64,000 nt of DNA from Microcebus murinus (lineage: Eukaryota > Chordata > Mammalia > Primates > Cheirogaleidae): positions 16,087,501-16,151,500 of the forward strand of contig NC_134108.1 in assembly GCF_040939455.1 (NCBI RefSeq), in the 5' to 3' direction. A program made the translations under genes and the position numbers. The notes beneath the pieces were generated by a model. That model worked only from the letters and a program-made list of their open reading frames with translations. It was not told where the DNA came from and made no database searches. This document shows positions 1 to 10,984 of the stretch, piece after piece. Every line of letters starts with the position of its first letter. The first letter of the stretch is position 1.

Positions 1-1390
1 TATGGCCTCATGGGGCAATGAGGCTTCCATCAGAGCCATTTGCTGTGCAGAGTCCGTATGCCAGGTGGAGGATGCTGGCTAGAACTGTCTGTGAGCGTAT
101 CATCAAGGAAATGAAGTCAACCCTCATGTGGATCAGTGAGCTTTGCTCTGATCCCTGGCTAGAGAACTTGATATATTTATTTTTAAGCTCTATAATCCTT
201 GCCCAGGTACTTGACCTAGAAATATCTATTATTGATCTAAATTGGACCAGACCGGTTTATCAGTCCTTTTAAGGTAGTCTTTTTATGCCAAGTTACCTGA
301 TGGCTGGGAGAGGAAGAGAGACTAAGAAGCACAACTTCCCTGTCTGGGCAGGAAAGCTGAGCTTCTTAGACTTGCATTGCTGAGGTGTGTCCACAGGCCA
401 GGAATCCTAAGATGAGGGCAGAGGGAAGTTCACCACTTCTGATGAAGGGATCATCACTTTCCATGTCATGACTAGTACATGCCTGGGGCTCAACACGTTG
501 AATACACAAATAGATGAATTAGTGAATGACTGCAAATGTCCATGCACAATGAAATTAAAAGGTACTCACTATCACTTATCATAGATAATTGCAATAAATG
601 CACCAGACCACAAGCCTCTTGCTTTGTTTAATTTCATCAGTTTCACTCAGTGTATGCTCTGACTGGAAGTGCAGAGAAGGACCTGGGATTTCATTATACA
701 AAGTCCCTTTAGCCAAACTTGGGCTTTTTGACATTCAGCTGAACTCAGAGCCAAGCCTTTCCGTTATTCTAACTTCTTACCCACTTCTGGGAGAGGTGTT
801 CAAATATATTTTCAGAACTTGAAACTAGCCCATGTCCTGAGCAACTGCAATTAGAATTGGAGAAATATAAAACTTGGGCCCAAATAATACCATGACCATT
901 CAAAGAACAAATAAACCAACTCGACAGTACTCTGCTCGATGGCTTGAAAACTTAACTACAAGGGCACTGTTAACATTAAGGATGACATTTTAGGCACTAT
1001 GTGGGGCAAACAAGAAACTTAAGATGAGAAGTTGCAAGAGTTCCGACCAGTGTCTTGCTGAGCAGGAGAGAGAGCTGGAGAGAGTCCTCTGCGGTCAGTC
1101 CGATTGTCCTCGGTGCTCACCCAGTCTGCAAATCCCTGCTCCTTTGGGTGGCCACCCATCGCCAGGCTTCCTTTCCATGTCCTGCTGACTCTGTGCAGTC
1201 TCCAGTTTCCCTCATGGAACGAAGCCCATGCAGCACTGGTGTGGCTCATGGAGTCCCCGGCAACCAAACAAAACCTCTTCGGACCTCATTCTGCACAGGG
1301 TGGGTGTGCAGGTATCAGGAGAGAACGTTTTGCCACGACTGATCACGGCAAAGACTGCCCATTGTTGCTAGCAGCCACCCCCTTAAAAAA
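1..1390. other. Unique sequence, no gene recognised
   Basis: I see no recognisable interspersed repeat and no exon-like frame here. The open frames are short (at most about 106 codons), overlap on both strands and match no family I know. Confidence 0.5.
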
Positions 1391-1394
1391 AAGG

Positions 1395-1411
1395 ACACAC
1401 ACACACACACA
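1395..1411. repeat. (AC)n microsatellite, short
   Basis: A pure AC run of 17 bases follows an A-rich stretch. It is the first of three AC tracts within 3.1 kb that all have the AC strand on top. Confidence 0.9.
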
Positions 1412-1925
1412 TGTCTTCCTTTAAAGGTTTGCTGGGTACTGCCTGCATGGAGCACACGTTTTCTTTGTTAGCAAAAGCACGTTGCCAGTTCAGGGTTTTA
1501 CTTTGCACTGTTGACGGGTTCAGCCTCATTCTTGTGTTTGGTTTCTGGCACCGTGTGTTTTTTCTTCCTCCTTGGTTTTGGCATCTCTGGCGTTTTCTTC
1601 TTTTTATCTGTCTCTCCCTGCTCCCCAACCCGTCGTTCGCAATGCGTACCCTTCGGTTTCAGACGGCTGACTGGATTTATTTCTGAGTGGGTTACGTTAT
1701 GAATACTTTTTGAGCTTCATTCTTCTAAAGATCCCTGTATGTGCTCACTTTGTTCTCTCCTCTGTTTCCTAACAGCGTTACCCTTCAGTGCCATCTTTCC
1801 AATTGTTCTTTCTCCCTTTTTTCCAATCTCCCAAACAAGAAGAGTTCTGTTTGAGGGGTCACTGCGCCCTCTCTCCAGGGAGCGCTTTCAGCATCTGTGT
1901 TGATTCTCTGAACACATACTCGAGT

Positions 1926-1980
1926 GCACACACACACACGCACACACACATGCACACACACGCACACACACACACACACG
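1926..1980. repeat. (AC)n compound microsatellite
   Basis: About 55 bases of AC repeat are interrupted by CG and TG steps ('cacgcacac', 'acatgcac'). The interruptions suggest an older tract. The frames crossing it give His/Thr or Cys/Val runs and are not genes. Confidence 0.95.
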
Positions 1981-1999
1981 CCCCTCTTGCTTGACTAAT

Positions 2000-2880
2000 T
2001 GGCCATGGCTATCCCGGGGTTTCTGTGGTTCTTACAGGCCAGTGTGATTGAATTGGCACTTTGGGACTCTTAAACTGAGCACATTTAAAAGGTTGATTTA
2101 GAGGGAGCTTTGACAAAGGCTCTTTTAATTATTTTTTCCTCTGCTTTGCCAGTGCACACTGCCATAGCCAGTCAGAGGCTGGTGCCTGAATCGTTAGGGG
2201 GCCAAGCCATTAGGTGTTCCTGCTTACTCTGCAAATATAACAGGCTTATCACGTACAGCTCTGTCTCCAGCTGGTTTAAAATGTAGGTGGTGCCAGTGGG
2301 TAGCAGCTGTCACAGGCTGGGGAGCCAGGAGACAGTGGGGACGTTTCATGGTATGAGGAGGTCAGAGTTGAGAGCTCTGTACAGTATGACGGATCTTTCC
2401 ATCCTTAAGCCCTGGAGGCCGAGAGTCCTGAAGGGCCTCCTGCCCCCCAAGGGGTCCCAGATGCCACCCTGCCCTCGCCAGCCACATCCCAGGCAAGCTT
2501 AGCCAGAACACTTAGTCACATTGCAAATAATGAATAATTCATACATTTGTAATTCAAATAGTCGTGGTGATGCATAATTCAAGTGAAAAGTTGTTGTAAA
2601 TGAGGGGGAAACGGATTCATTTCAGAGATTTTTAAAAGAAATTCTAAATTATTATTTTCCTCAGGTTTCAAGGTTGGGGCAGCTTCTATTTTTGCAGCTG
2701 TTTTATCTGACTTGGCACTGGGCTTAATGGCTTTGAGGCAATGTTGATCAGATAGGGTGGTGCTATGGTTGGGACATTTCACTCAGTAACACGTACTGAT
2801 TTGCTTTTTTCGTCCTGAGAAATGAGGTTACTATAGACATTCTATTTGTTCTCTCTCTCTCTGTGGCTATGCTGGCTCCC
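2000..2880. other. Unique AT-rich sequence
   Basis: No repeat or gene recognised. Around 2520-2580 there is an AT-rich run with several near-homeodomain TAAT sites. This is noted only as composition. Confidence 0.4.
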
Positions 2881-2889
2881 TGCCCCAAC

Positions 2890-3110
2890 TATGTTAGCAG
2901 ATTTCTTACAAAAACACTTATTATGAAGAGCTTCAAACACACACAAAAAGTAAAGAGACTAGTATATAAAGAGCCTTCTTGCACCCATCACCCGGTAATG
3001 ACAGTTATCAAGACGTCCACTCCCAACCCCTAGATTACTTTAAAGCAAATTCCACATTTAAAAAATCATTTCATTTGTAAACATCTAGCATGTTAGCAGC
3101 TCTTGATTTT
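2890..3110. mobile_element. Possible ancient LINE-1-type fragment
   Basis: The run around 'cacccatcacccggtaatg' and 'aaagcaaattccacattt', followed by 'tttcatttgtaaacatct', resembles a common old L1-derived mammalian repeat ('accatcacccagc' then 'gaagcaaatcccagac' in the copies I know). It is diverged and has no clear ends, so subfamily and strand are left open. Confidence 0.4.
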
Positions 3111-3114
3111 TAAG

Positions 3115-4090
3115 GAAGGATGACTTATGTCTTACCCAAGGTCCGGAAAAGACTCCCCACTGGGGACGTGCTGGGGGCAATTGTAGTTTCACGGGAGGGG
3201 CAAGTGGGTAGCACGCTGGCCTCACTCCAGTGGCATCGCAGAGGAAACCGGTCCTTTGAAGGCGTGCCCTGAAGTGCCTCCTCTCCCCTCCACCCCCTAA
3301 CCAGCGGCCTGGCATCGTGGGAATTTGCCTTGTCTGCTTGTTCATGGTAACGTGATGCTCTTTCTCCTGCAGCCTGTATCAAGTGTTTTGCGTCTCTGAG
3401 CAGCCTAGGGCTGGGGCATCAAGGAGCCAGATTTTTTCACTCATTTTTCATATTTTCAACACAAAGTAGACTATCAAAGTTGTAGTTAGGGTGGTCGAAG
3501 TTTACTGGAGCAAAGAAAAGGGGGTAATTCTTAAACAATGACCCTGGACAAAATACTTAGTCACCTATGGGAAAAGGCTGAAGAATTTGTTTACTATTTC
3601 TACTTTCTGTAAGTCAGATACCAAGGCAAGAAAAAAACCCTTTAATTCTAATATTAAAGGTTGCTTATAAGAGGTGAGCCTTGCTTTCTATAATGCATAT
3701 GTTCCTGAAAAACCATGTATATACTCTGTTTCACTGTTTTTTTCTGTGGGTCAGTGTGGATAATTTCTGTTGAATCTGGAGTTCCCCACAGGGGTTTTGA
3801 AATAAATCTGTTCCAGAAGCAAACAGCTCTTTAAAAAAGTGCATAACCACCCTCTTCATTCATGCATATATTCATTCATTTATCAAACCCTTTTGAGCTC
3901 TAAACACTTCATTAATTTGTACATTTAATAAATTTGGGTTTGGGGGCATCCAGCATTGTCTAGTTGGCATTTTGCTTTTCTAAACAGTGGCCTCATGGAA
4001 TTTAATAACGGAAATCGATTACCCTGGGATAAAAGCACATTGATGTTAGGAAAACACAAGTGTCTTACATTTGTTTTTTGCACTTAGTGT
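3115..4090. other. Unique sequence
   Basis: I recognise no repeat or gene. Between 3130 and 3310 the base composition is GC-richer and overlapping minus-strand frames of 85-86 codons occur, with no recognisable domain. Confidence 0.4.
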
Positions 4091-4095
4091 CTTAC

Positions 4096-4126
4096 CAAAA
4101 ACAAACAAACAAACAAACAAAAAAAC
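4096..4126. repeat. (CAAA)n simple repeat
   Basis: Four to five tandem 'caaa' units within an A-rich run. Confidence 0.85.
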
Positions 4127-4412
4127 AGTGTTAAGTGAACAGACACTGCTCTGCGGAGGGATTTGTCCAAAGATCTCCCCATCTTCCTATCTCTCTGATT
4201 TCTGACATGTTCCAGAGGAGGCTCAATTAAGATAAAACAGTTTTTACCCAGGAACTACAGCAAATATTACTGCAGGTTCTTATTGCAAATGATCAGACGA
4301 CGTAGGGGCAGCAGGCGGGTGAGCATCACAAAGCAGGGATGGGAGCAGTGGGGCCTGGCCACAGAGTAGGGATCTAAGGGGATTACGGACGCCAATCACG
4401 GTGCTCATGCAC

Positions 4413-4414
<2 letters not shown>

Positions 4415-4453
<39 letters not shown>

Positions 4454-4490
4454 CACTCACACACACACACACACGCACATGCACTCACAC
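4415..4490. repeat. (AC)n microsatellite with 'atgcactc' interruptions
   Basis: A long pure AC tract (about 36 bases) is followed by two short AC tracts separated by the repeated spacer 'atgcactcac'. The repeated spacer shows that part of the array was copied by slippage as a higher-order unit. Confidence 0.95.
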
Positions 4491-4494
4491 CGAG

Positions 4495-7400
4495 GACTAA
4501 CAGGACCACATTCTCTGGAGTCACTGAAGAATGGACGCAGATGGCTCCTCACACTTCCCTTACCCCCTGTGTGGTAATTGTGCCTGAGCCAGAACTGTTT
4601 CCTGCGCCCTGTGAAAAGGGCGGCTGGCTCCAAAGCCAGGCCCCCAGCTGTACCAAACAATAGCACCAAACAATAGCGCCAACCTCGGCTGGCTAGCAGG
4701 TAGGAGCCTCTCACCCAGCTTGTTTCTAAGCCTGATTTAATTAGAACCCCTCACGCTCCTGCTGGTTCTGTGCGTCTGTCGGCTGCGTTGTGGCCGAGTG
4801 ATCCCTTGGTTTGGCTTTGGAGCTTTGGAGAGGGGAGAAGCCGCAACAGGGCTCAAGCCCCTTCCACTTCCGAAGCCCTTCGGGGCCTAGTGCCTGCTTC
4901 TTTTCCCTGCTTACCCTCCTTGAACTTGTAAGGCTTTGATCTTGGATTCTTAGCTCTTAATATTCTGCTTCTCAAATTCTGCTTGTTTTCGGAATACTTG
5001 AAATGTTGAGGTCTATTTTCTCCCAATTCTTAAGCAATGGAACTATCTAACACCAACACGTATTCCTTCATTCACGGCTCCAGCGGGAAGAATGGTCTGA
5101 CTTTAAGAGCAAGTGGAGTTTATCTGGAGCCTGCCCAGTTTAAAAATTGTGTGCCCTGTCATCAACCCTGGGACAAATAAAATTCCTATTTGTGTTCTAA
5201 CAGGGCGATTGATCTGCAGAGGGAGAGAAGCCAAAAGATGATTACCCTGTTTCTCGTTCTGCCTGGTATCCCATGGACCATGTCAAAAAGCTTTGGACTG
5301 CCTTTGGAATCTGGGAGATTCTAACAAATTGTCCTTAGACATTGAATTTCACTTCTTCTTTTCATTAATAGATGCATATTCTTTTCCCTTCCAATTTCCT
5401 GATGTGCAAATTGGATTTAGTTATGGTAAAGCTTTCAAACACAGATGGACTTTGATGGCCTAGAAGCAACTTCTGAAGTTGCTATTTCTGATTTTTCGAA
5501 AGATGTGTGTCCCTATTGCCTGCTCTTGGAATAATTACAAATTCTCCATTTCCACTGTTTGGCATGTAGATGCTAACACTGAAAGCAGTGTTAGTATCTT
5601 CCTCTTGTTGTTGTTCAATTTGGCTGTAATGTATGTGGCAAATCGCAGTTCTAAATATATTTTAGCTGAAAATGCCAGCTTTACAAATCAGTATTAATAG
5701 AAAAATATTAAAAGAAATTTTAAGCACTTGACCAAAGCACAAATTCCAGAAAGAGACCAATTAACCCCAACATCCTTTATATACATAGAACTGAAAAATG
5801 GCCAAAGAGCAGCATGTGCTATCAATTACACTGACACTTTCTAAAAACATATGTATGTAGAAGAAAATACCTTAATTCCTTTGTCAGCTCCCCTTTTATT
5901 TTTTCAAGAGTCTGCTTAACTCCCACATAAAGTTATGTAGGGCAGCATTAACCTATGTATCAACCTGTCTCCAATTATCATAGGCAAAGCAAAGAACATT
6001 CTTACCTGCCATTTTAGAACTGGTTTCTTCCTGTTGCTCTTTTGTTCTTTGAGACATTTGTGTGCTTTCTTACCTCTTGTGGCACTCTGGGCTGGCACAC
6101 ATCCCTAGACAGGTAGCAGACTCTAGGAGGAATATTTCCTTCATGTCATCTGAGTGAGAACCACAGTAAATGGTGCTACAAGTTACACTAAACTGAGGAT
6201 TATCAGGAGCAAAAGGAAAACAGGATCCATCATGTCAGAGTTCAGCCCAGGAGCCACTGATAATGCATGTCAGCATTTGACAGTACAGATAGGAAGATTT
6301 ACAGGAAAAAATCTATGCTGTTTGACTTGATCCAGGAAAAATGTTTTGGAGTTTCAGAGGTCAAAATTAATGAATTTTTGCCAAAAGTAGGGTATCTCTT
6401 CTAAAAGGGGAAACTTTGGTTATCTTCCAAAATGATTGGGTCACCATATTGTAAGATAATTCTTAAATGCAATTAGCTCCTTGTACTATTCACACTGTGT
6501 GCCAGAAGTACATGATTACCTCTCATTCATTATCACCCTTCCCAGCTCACGGGCTGCTATAAACATCATTTTCTTCCAAGGTCAGATGTAGTTACCGCAC
6601 TGAGAACTGTCTAAGTATATTTAACTTTGGGGATGGGTCCAACATGCCACTTCAAAAGCTGATCGTATTGTTTTTCCTGCTTTCCATTTCTGAAAAGGCA
6701 AAGCTTTGGCTAGTGGGTACTCAACGTATCTGGCTGCAAATAGGTTACTAGGAGCCAAGCAATGTGGTGCCTAATTTCAGCATTCACTTAAGCAAAATTA
6801 TTTATGACAGTCTCCATAGTTTTTTCCCCCCCTTTTTCTAAAGGGGGAGGTATGCAGTCGCAGCCAGATTAAAGGAATGTTTGCATTCAGCCTGAGCTAC
6901 TGATACATTTAAAATATGGCTGTGAAGGTTTAAACTAGGAATGGTATATAAAAAAAATTGAACTAAATGTCCAGAAAATGGAAAGCAGTCATTGAAAACA
7001 TCACTAAATCAAACGCTCAGATGGTAATATAGCTTAACATTTTTTCACGTAAGCAGCTGAAACAACATCAGAACTCTCTAACCCGATACGGGCAATCAGT
7101 CTGTATCAGGCACAGAGAAACCTGGATAATGGGGATTTGAGTGGAGAGAATTGTCATTTCTATACATCCAGACTTGTATTTACAAATTGAGAGTATTTTC
7201 CAGTGGATTAGGGTGGGGCAGGGAATCTGGATTATACTCGATCAGAGGGCAACACAGTGAACTGTAAGAAAGACAGGCTCCAATTTGGAAACTCGAGGGG
7301 GTTCTAGAATCATTCCAAGTCAGAGCTGGGTGAGTCTTAGAGATCAGTTGTTTTAATTTCTCTTTAGCTGCACAGCTTCTGCAAACTAAAACAAATACAA

Positions 7401-7865
7401 GTGGAAACAGGAAAAAATTAGTTGAGATGTTGTCCTCATCGATAGGTCACAAGCTCTGAGAACCAAATTCCACAGCAAAAACATAAAATGGGCTCTGTTG
7501 TTGGTAGTAAAATAGAGTTGATGAATCCTCATTTTCTAACCCCAAAAGTTTTTTGTGATGAAATATTCCTTTTGATCTTAATGAGATAGTCTTTTGAGTT
7601 TATATTTCATGTTGTGTGCTTGTTGCTAGACAACAAAAAAAGAATTTTTTTATTAGACTTGATCTTGGTTTGGAAAATGAGTTTGATGCAGGAAGTCGTG
7701 AATAGAAGTGGGCAGTGGTCAGAAGTGGGCAGATGGATTTATAATACTCGTGCTTTTCTTGTTTATTTGGCTTATTAATTAGCAATTCCTAACAGATGGG
7801 TGTGGATTATTTAGGAAAAATGATTCTATAATAGTAAAATAGCTTTTCTGATTGCATAGAAGCCT
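4495..7865. other. Long repeat-poor unique block
   Basis: About 3.4 kb in which I recognise no interspersed repeat, unusual for this window. It contains a 14-bp-stem inverted repeat (5568-5599) and a C5T3/A3G5 hairpin (6828-6847). No frame exceeds 85 codons or shows a domain. Low repeat content is compatible with conserved noncoding DNA, but that is inference. Confidence 0.4.
5568..5599. repeat. Inverted repeat, 14-bp stem with 4-nt loop
   Basis: 'agatgctaacactg' is followed by the spacer 'aaag' and 'cagtgttagtatct'. All 14 positions pair when one G-T is counted as wobble. The loop is too short for a typical microRNA precursor. Function is unknown. Confidence 0.85.
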
Positions 7866-7870
7866 GAGAT

Positions 7871-7925
7871 GAAGGAGAGAGAGATTGACAGAGAGATTGA
7901 GAGAGAGAGAGTGAAAGAGAGAGAA
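7871..7925. repeat. (GA)-rich low-complexity tract
   Basis: Purine-rich 'gagagattgacagagagatt'-type repetition on the plus strand, imperfect. Confidence 0.85.
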
Positions 7926-8020
7926 GCAGTCTTGCATGGCTGCCTGTGGCAAGAAAAGCATAGGTGAAACTTTGAATCACCCATGAGTTCCCTGTTTTCA
8001 AAGAGAGTAACCGTCACAAA

Positions 8021-8488
8021 CTGTATAAATCAGAGTTCACCAGACAGACCAATGGGATGTACATAGAGATAGAGAAAGAGATTTATTACGAGAGATTGGC
8101 TCATGAGATTATGGAAGCTGAGTCATCCCACAATCTGCTGTCTGTAAGCTGGAGGCCTAGGCAAGCCAGTGGTGTGGTTCCAGTCCAAACTGGAAGGCCT
8201 GAGAACCAAGGAAGCCAACAGTGAAAATCCCAGTCATTGTCCAAAGGCCGAAGAACCAGGAGTGCCAACGTCCAAGGCCAGGAGAGAAGGGATGTCACCC
8301 TTCTTCTGCCTTTGTGTTCCATTCGGCCCTCAACAGATTGGATGAGGCCCACCCACGTTGGTGAGGCCTTCACTCAATCCATTGATGCAAATGCTATTCT
8401 CTTCCAGAAATTCCCTCACAAACACATCCAGAAATAATGCTTCACCAGCTTACCTGAGCATCCCTTACACATAAAATCAACCATCACA
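8021..8488 (-). mobile_element. ERVL-type LTR, MLT2-like
   Basis: Read on the minus strand it opens with 'tgtgatggttgattttatgt'. It continues through blocks equivalent to 'tggatgtgtttgtgagggaa' and 'cctcatccaatc', and ends near 'tttctctatctctatgtaca'. This order is the one I know from MLT2-class ERVL LTRs of placental mammals. I found no clear 5-bp target duplication and no internal retroviral coding sequence. Confidence 0.7.
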
Positions 8489-8489
8489 G

Positions 8490-9525
8490 GCGCGTTCACG
8501 TGATCAAGAGGAGGTGAGTAACTCTCCCCAGGTCTGGTAAAGGGCTGGGATACTGGCATTTCCCAACCTCGGACCTGGGCTCAGAGAGTCAGAAACTCAC
8601 TTTTCTTCTGCGGAGTCTGTTCTACTTGAGTTGCATAAAGAATGCACCGCCACCTCAACCCATACACACTCTGCCTATTTTCCTAGAACATGTGGAGAGA
8701 TTTTTACCCAGTAAGTTAAATGCTGCATTTAGAGAATGTGCAAACTGTTTCACTGTGGCAGGGGCAGGGACAGGAAGAGTCTGGCCTTTGAGGGTTCCCC
8801 CTTAGATAGTTGTAGCAGTGGCTCTCTGGGGTGTCCCCAGGCCCTTTCACGGGGAGCTAACTATTTTTGTAAAAACACTGAGGTGCTAGTTGCCTTTTTC
8901 ACTAGGTTGACTTTTGCATTGATGATGCAGTAGCCATGGAGGGTAAAATCCGAGGTGCCCAGGACAAGTCAAGACAATGGCACCAAACTGTGCTAATGGT
9001 CATTGTATTCTTTGGTGTGGCACACTCTTGCTTGTAAAATATGCTGGTGTCCCTTAAGAATGCCCTTATGAAACAGTAAAAACGAGTTGTGTTGATCTTG
9101 ATCTTTGGTTACAGGTCTCTTGAATATTTTGACAAAATTGCAAGTGCACATAAAGCACCTCCACTGCATGCATGAGAATCGTGGCCGACTTGAGGTGCGG
9201 TGCCGTGGAGCCCTTCAGTCGTGAGCTTCACTGGCTGTTTTCACGGAGCCCCATTTTACTGGAAACAATGACTGACAGGAGAGTTGCGGTGATTCAGACT
9301 TGGATATACAGCAGACATTTTCTTGAATATGAACTAAGCGAGCTTGTCATTTCAAGGAAAATAACTGACAGTATTTGTTGCCAACAATAAAATTCAACCT
9401 TTCAAATGAAAATTAGATGTTGTAAAAACTCAAATCGTCCACTGTGGGCTTGACAGCTTCCCTAACCTCCAGAACTTTTCCGGTGAGATTTGTAGTGATA
9501 TTAACAAATGTGATTTGGGTAGGAT
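8490..9525. other. Unique sequence
   Basis: No repeat recognised until the hAT relic begins. A 72-codon plus-strand frame at 9172-9390 has no recognisable domain. Confidence 0.4.
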
Positions 9526-9529
9526 ATTA

Positions 9530-10200
9530 CATAATGAAATTTGGCCACATTTGGAAGATCTGGATACCTCAGTGAACTTCCAAATGACCAGTGTGTGGTG
9601 TCACAGAATCACATATATGTTCATGGTGAAATACAGTCCAATGGAGTTTAAAGTAACAAGAGTATGAAAAGTTTATTGATAATGGATTCAGTTTCTATTT
9701 GTAATTCACCTTTTTTTAAAAAAAAAAAAAACAAAACCTCCCACTTGTTGAGCTTTGGTATGGTATTACAAAAGAATATCCACAACTATCTGAAAAGATT
9801 ATAAAAATATTTCTCCTTTTTCCAAATATCTATCTTTTTAGAGCTGGATTTTCTTTTCATATTTCAACCAAAGCAACAGATCAAATACAGAAGAAGATAT
9901 GAGAAACCATATATTGTCTTTTCTTAAGTCAGCTATTAAAGAGATGTGTAAAAATGTACATCTCTTACTAATTTTTTACAAACATGGCTTACTGTTTGTG
10001 AAAATGTTATTTATGCAAATATGCAATAAGGTTATTATTTTTAAATGAATTAATCAACAGTCTCTAAATTTTCCAGTTTTAAATTCTAAAATGGTAAATA
10101 TCAATAGCTATGATCCACATAAACAAAATCTCTTTGAAGTCCCCAATAATTTTTGAGAGTATAAAGAGTCCCTGAGATTGAAAAAAATTAAGAACTGCTA
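9530..10200 (+). mobile_element. Decayed hAT-Charlie DNA transposon (transposase 3' end)
   Basis: The stretch at 9730-9960 resembles the DNA of the hAT-transposase C-terminal dimerisation region: 'aagaatatccacaactatct' then 'gctggattttcttttcatat'. It is followed by an AT-rich tail and a 3' end 'gagattgaaaaaaattaaga', close to the MER20/Charlie terminus that normally closes with a CACTG-type inverted repeat. The A-rich expansion at 9717-9731 and stop codons break the frame. The 5' portion is missing or too decayed to place. Confidence 0.7.
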
Positions 10201-10271
10201 GTCTACAGGTTACAGGAAGGGGCCCTTGGGACTTCCAGGTCTATGAGAAACACACTGGAAATTATCAATAG

Positions 10272-10494
10272 CAGGGGTCTTCAAACTTTTTAAACAGGGG
10301 GCCAGTTCACTGTCCATCAGACCGTTGGAGGGCCATTGGAGAGTGCGGTGCACATTCCACACATGCACACTATGGGCCTGGGAGGAGTCGGCTGCTAAGC
10401 AGGACAGGTAGCGGTGGCAAAAATACCCGGCCGGCGAGATAAATATCCTCGGCCGGCCACATGTGGCCCACGGGCCGTAGTTTGAGGACCCCTG
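10272..10494. mobile_element. Short non-autonomous hAT transposon, intact ends
   Basis: A 223-bp element begins 'caggggtcttcaaact' and ends with the inverted copy 'agtttgaggacccctg' (15 of 16 bases complementary). It is flanked by 8-bp duplications, 'atcaatag' at 10264-10271 and 'atcaaaag' at 10495-10502, differing at one base. Eight-base duplications are diagnostic of hAT transposition. The interior is CpG-rich ('cccggccggcg', 'ctcggccggcc') and has no coding capacity. The termini resemble hAT MITEs of the OposCharlie (OC1)-like type as I remember them, but subfamily assignment needs a library search. Confidence 0.88.
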
Positions 10495-10769
10495 ATCAAA
10501 AGTAATGGAAGAATTTGGGGAGTAGGGAGATGGGGAGAGTTTCTTTCAAACAAGAGGAAACTGTTTCTAGGATGCCACATCAATGTACAAGGTGCAGTGG
10601 ATCAGAGCCACTGATTGAAAATATAGGCAACATAAAGTAGTGGGTAACTCTGAAAACAAAAGAGAACTCTGTATAGGCTCCCCTTCTCTTGATTGGTCCT
10701 AAAAATCTTTCTCCAGCTCTCCATTTTTAAAAAAGAGAAATGATTTAAAGAGCAGATTTTAAATGAACA

Positions 10770-10980
10770 AAAACTCAACTGGAATCTCAGCAAGACCACT
10801 TGACTAGTTGTGTAATCTGGACAAATTATTTAGTCTCTTAATGCTTATCCTAGTTTCCTTATCTATAAAATGGGGTGGTAATACACAGAGTTGTCAGGTA
10901 TAAAGTGTGGCATTGTATAATTATGTACTTGACCCAGTGCCAGGCACATTGTAAGTGCTCAAGAAACATTAGCAGATTAA
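10770..10980 (+). mobile_element. MIR SINE
   Basis: The order 'agttgtgtaatctggacaaa', 'tcctagtttccttatctata', 'aaaatggggtggtaat', 'ccagtgccaggcacattgta' matches the MIR core on the plus strand. Strongly diverged, as expected of this ancient tRNA-derived SINE. Confidence 0.85.
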
Positions 10981-10984
10981 TTAA

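Noticed and set aside
1926..1980. Regularly spaced repeats considered as a CRISPR-like array
   Set aside because: It is a dinucleotide microsatellite in a primate genome; there are no unique spacers.
5568..5599. Hairpin considered as a microRNA precursor
   Set aside because: The stem is only 14 bp with a 4-base loop, too short for Drosha/Dicer processing. Kept only as a structural observation.
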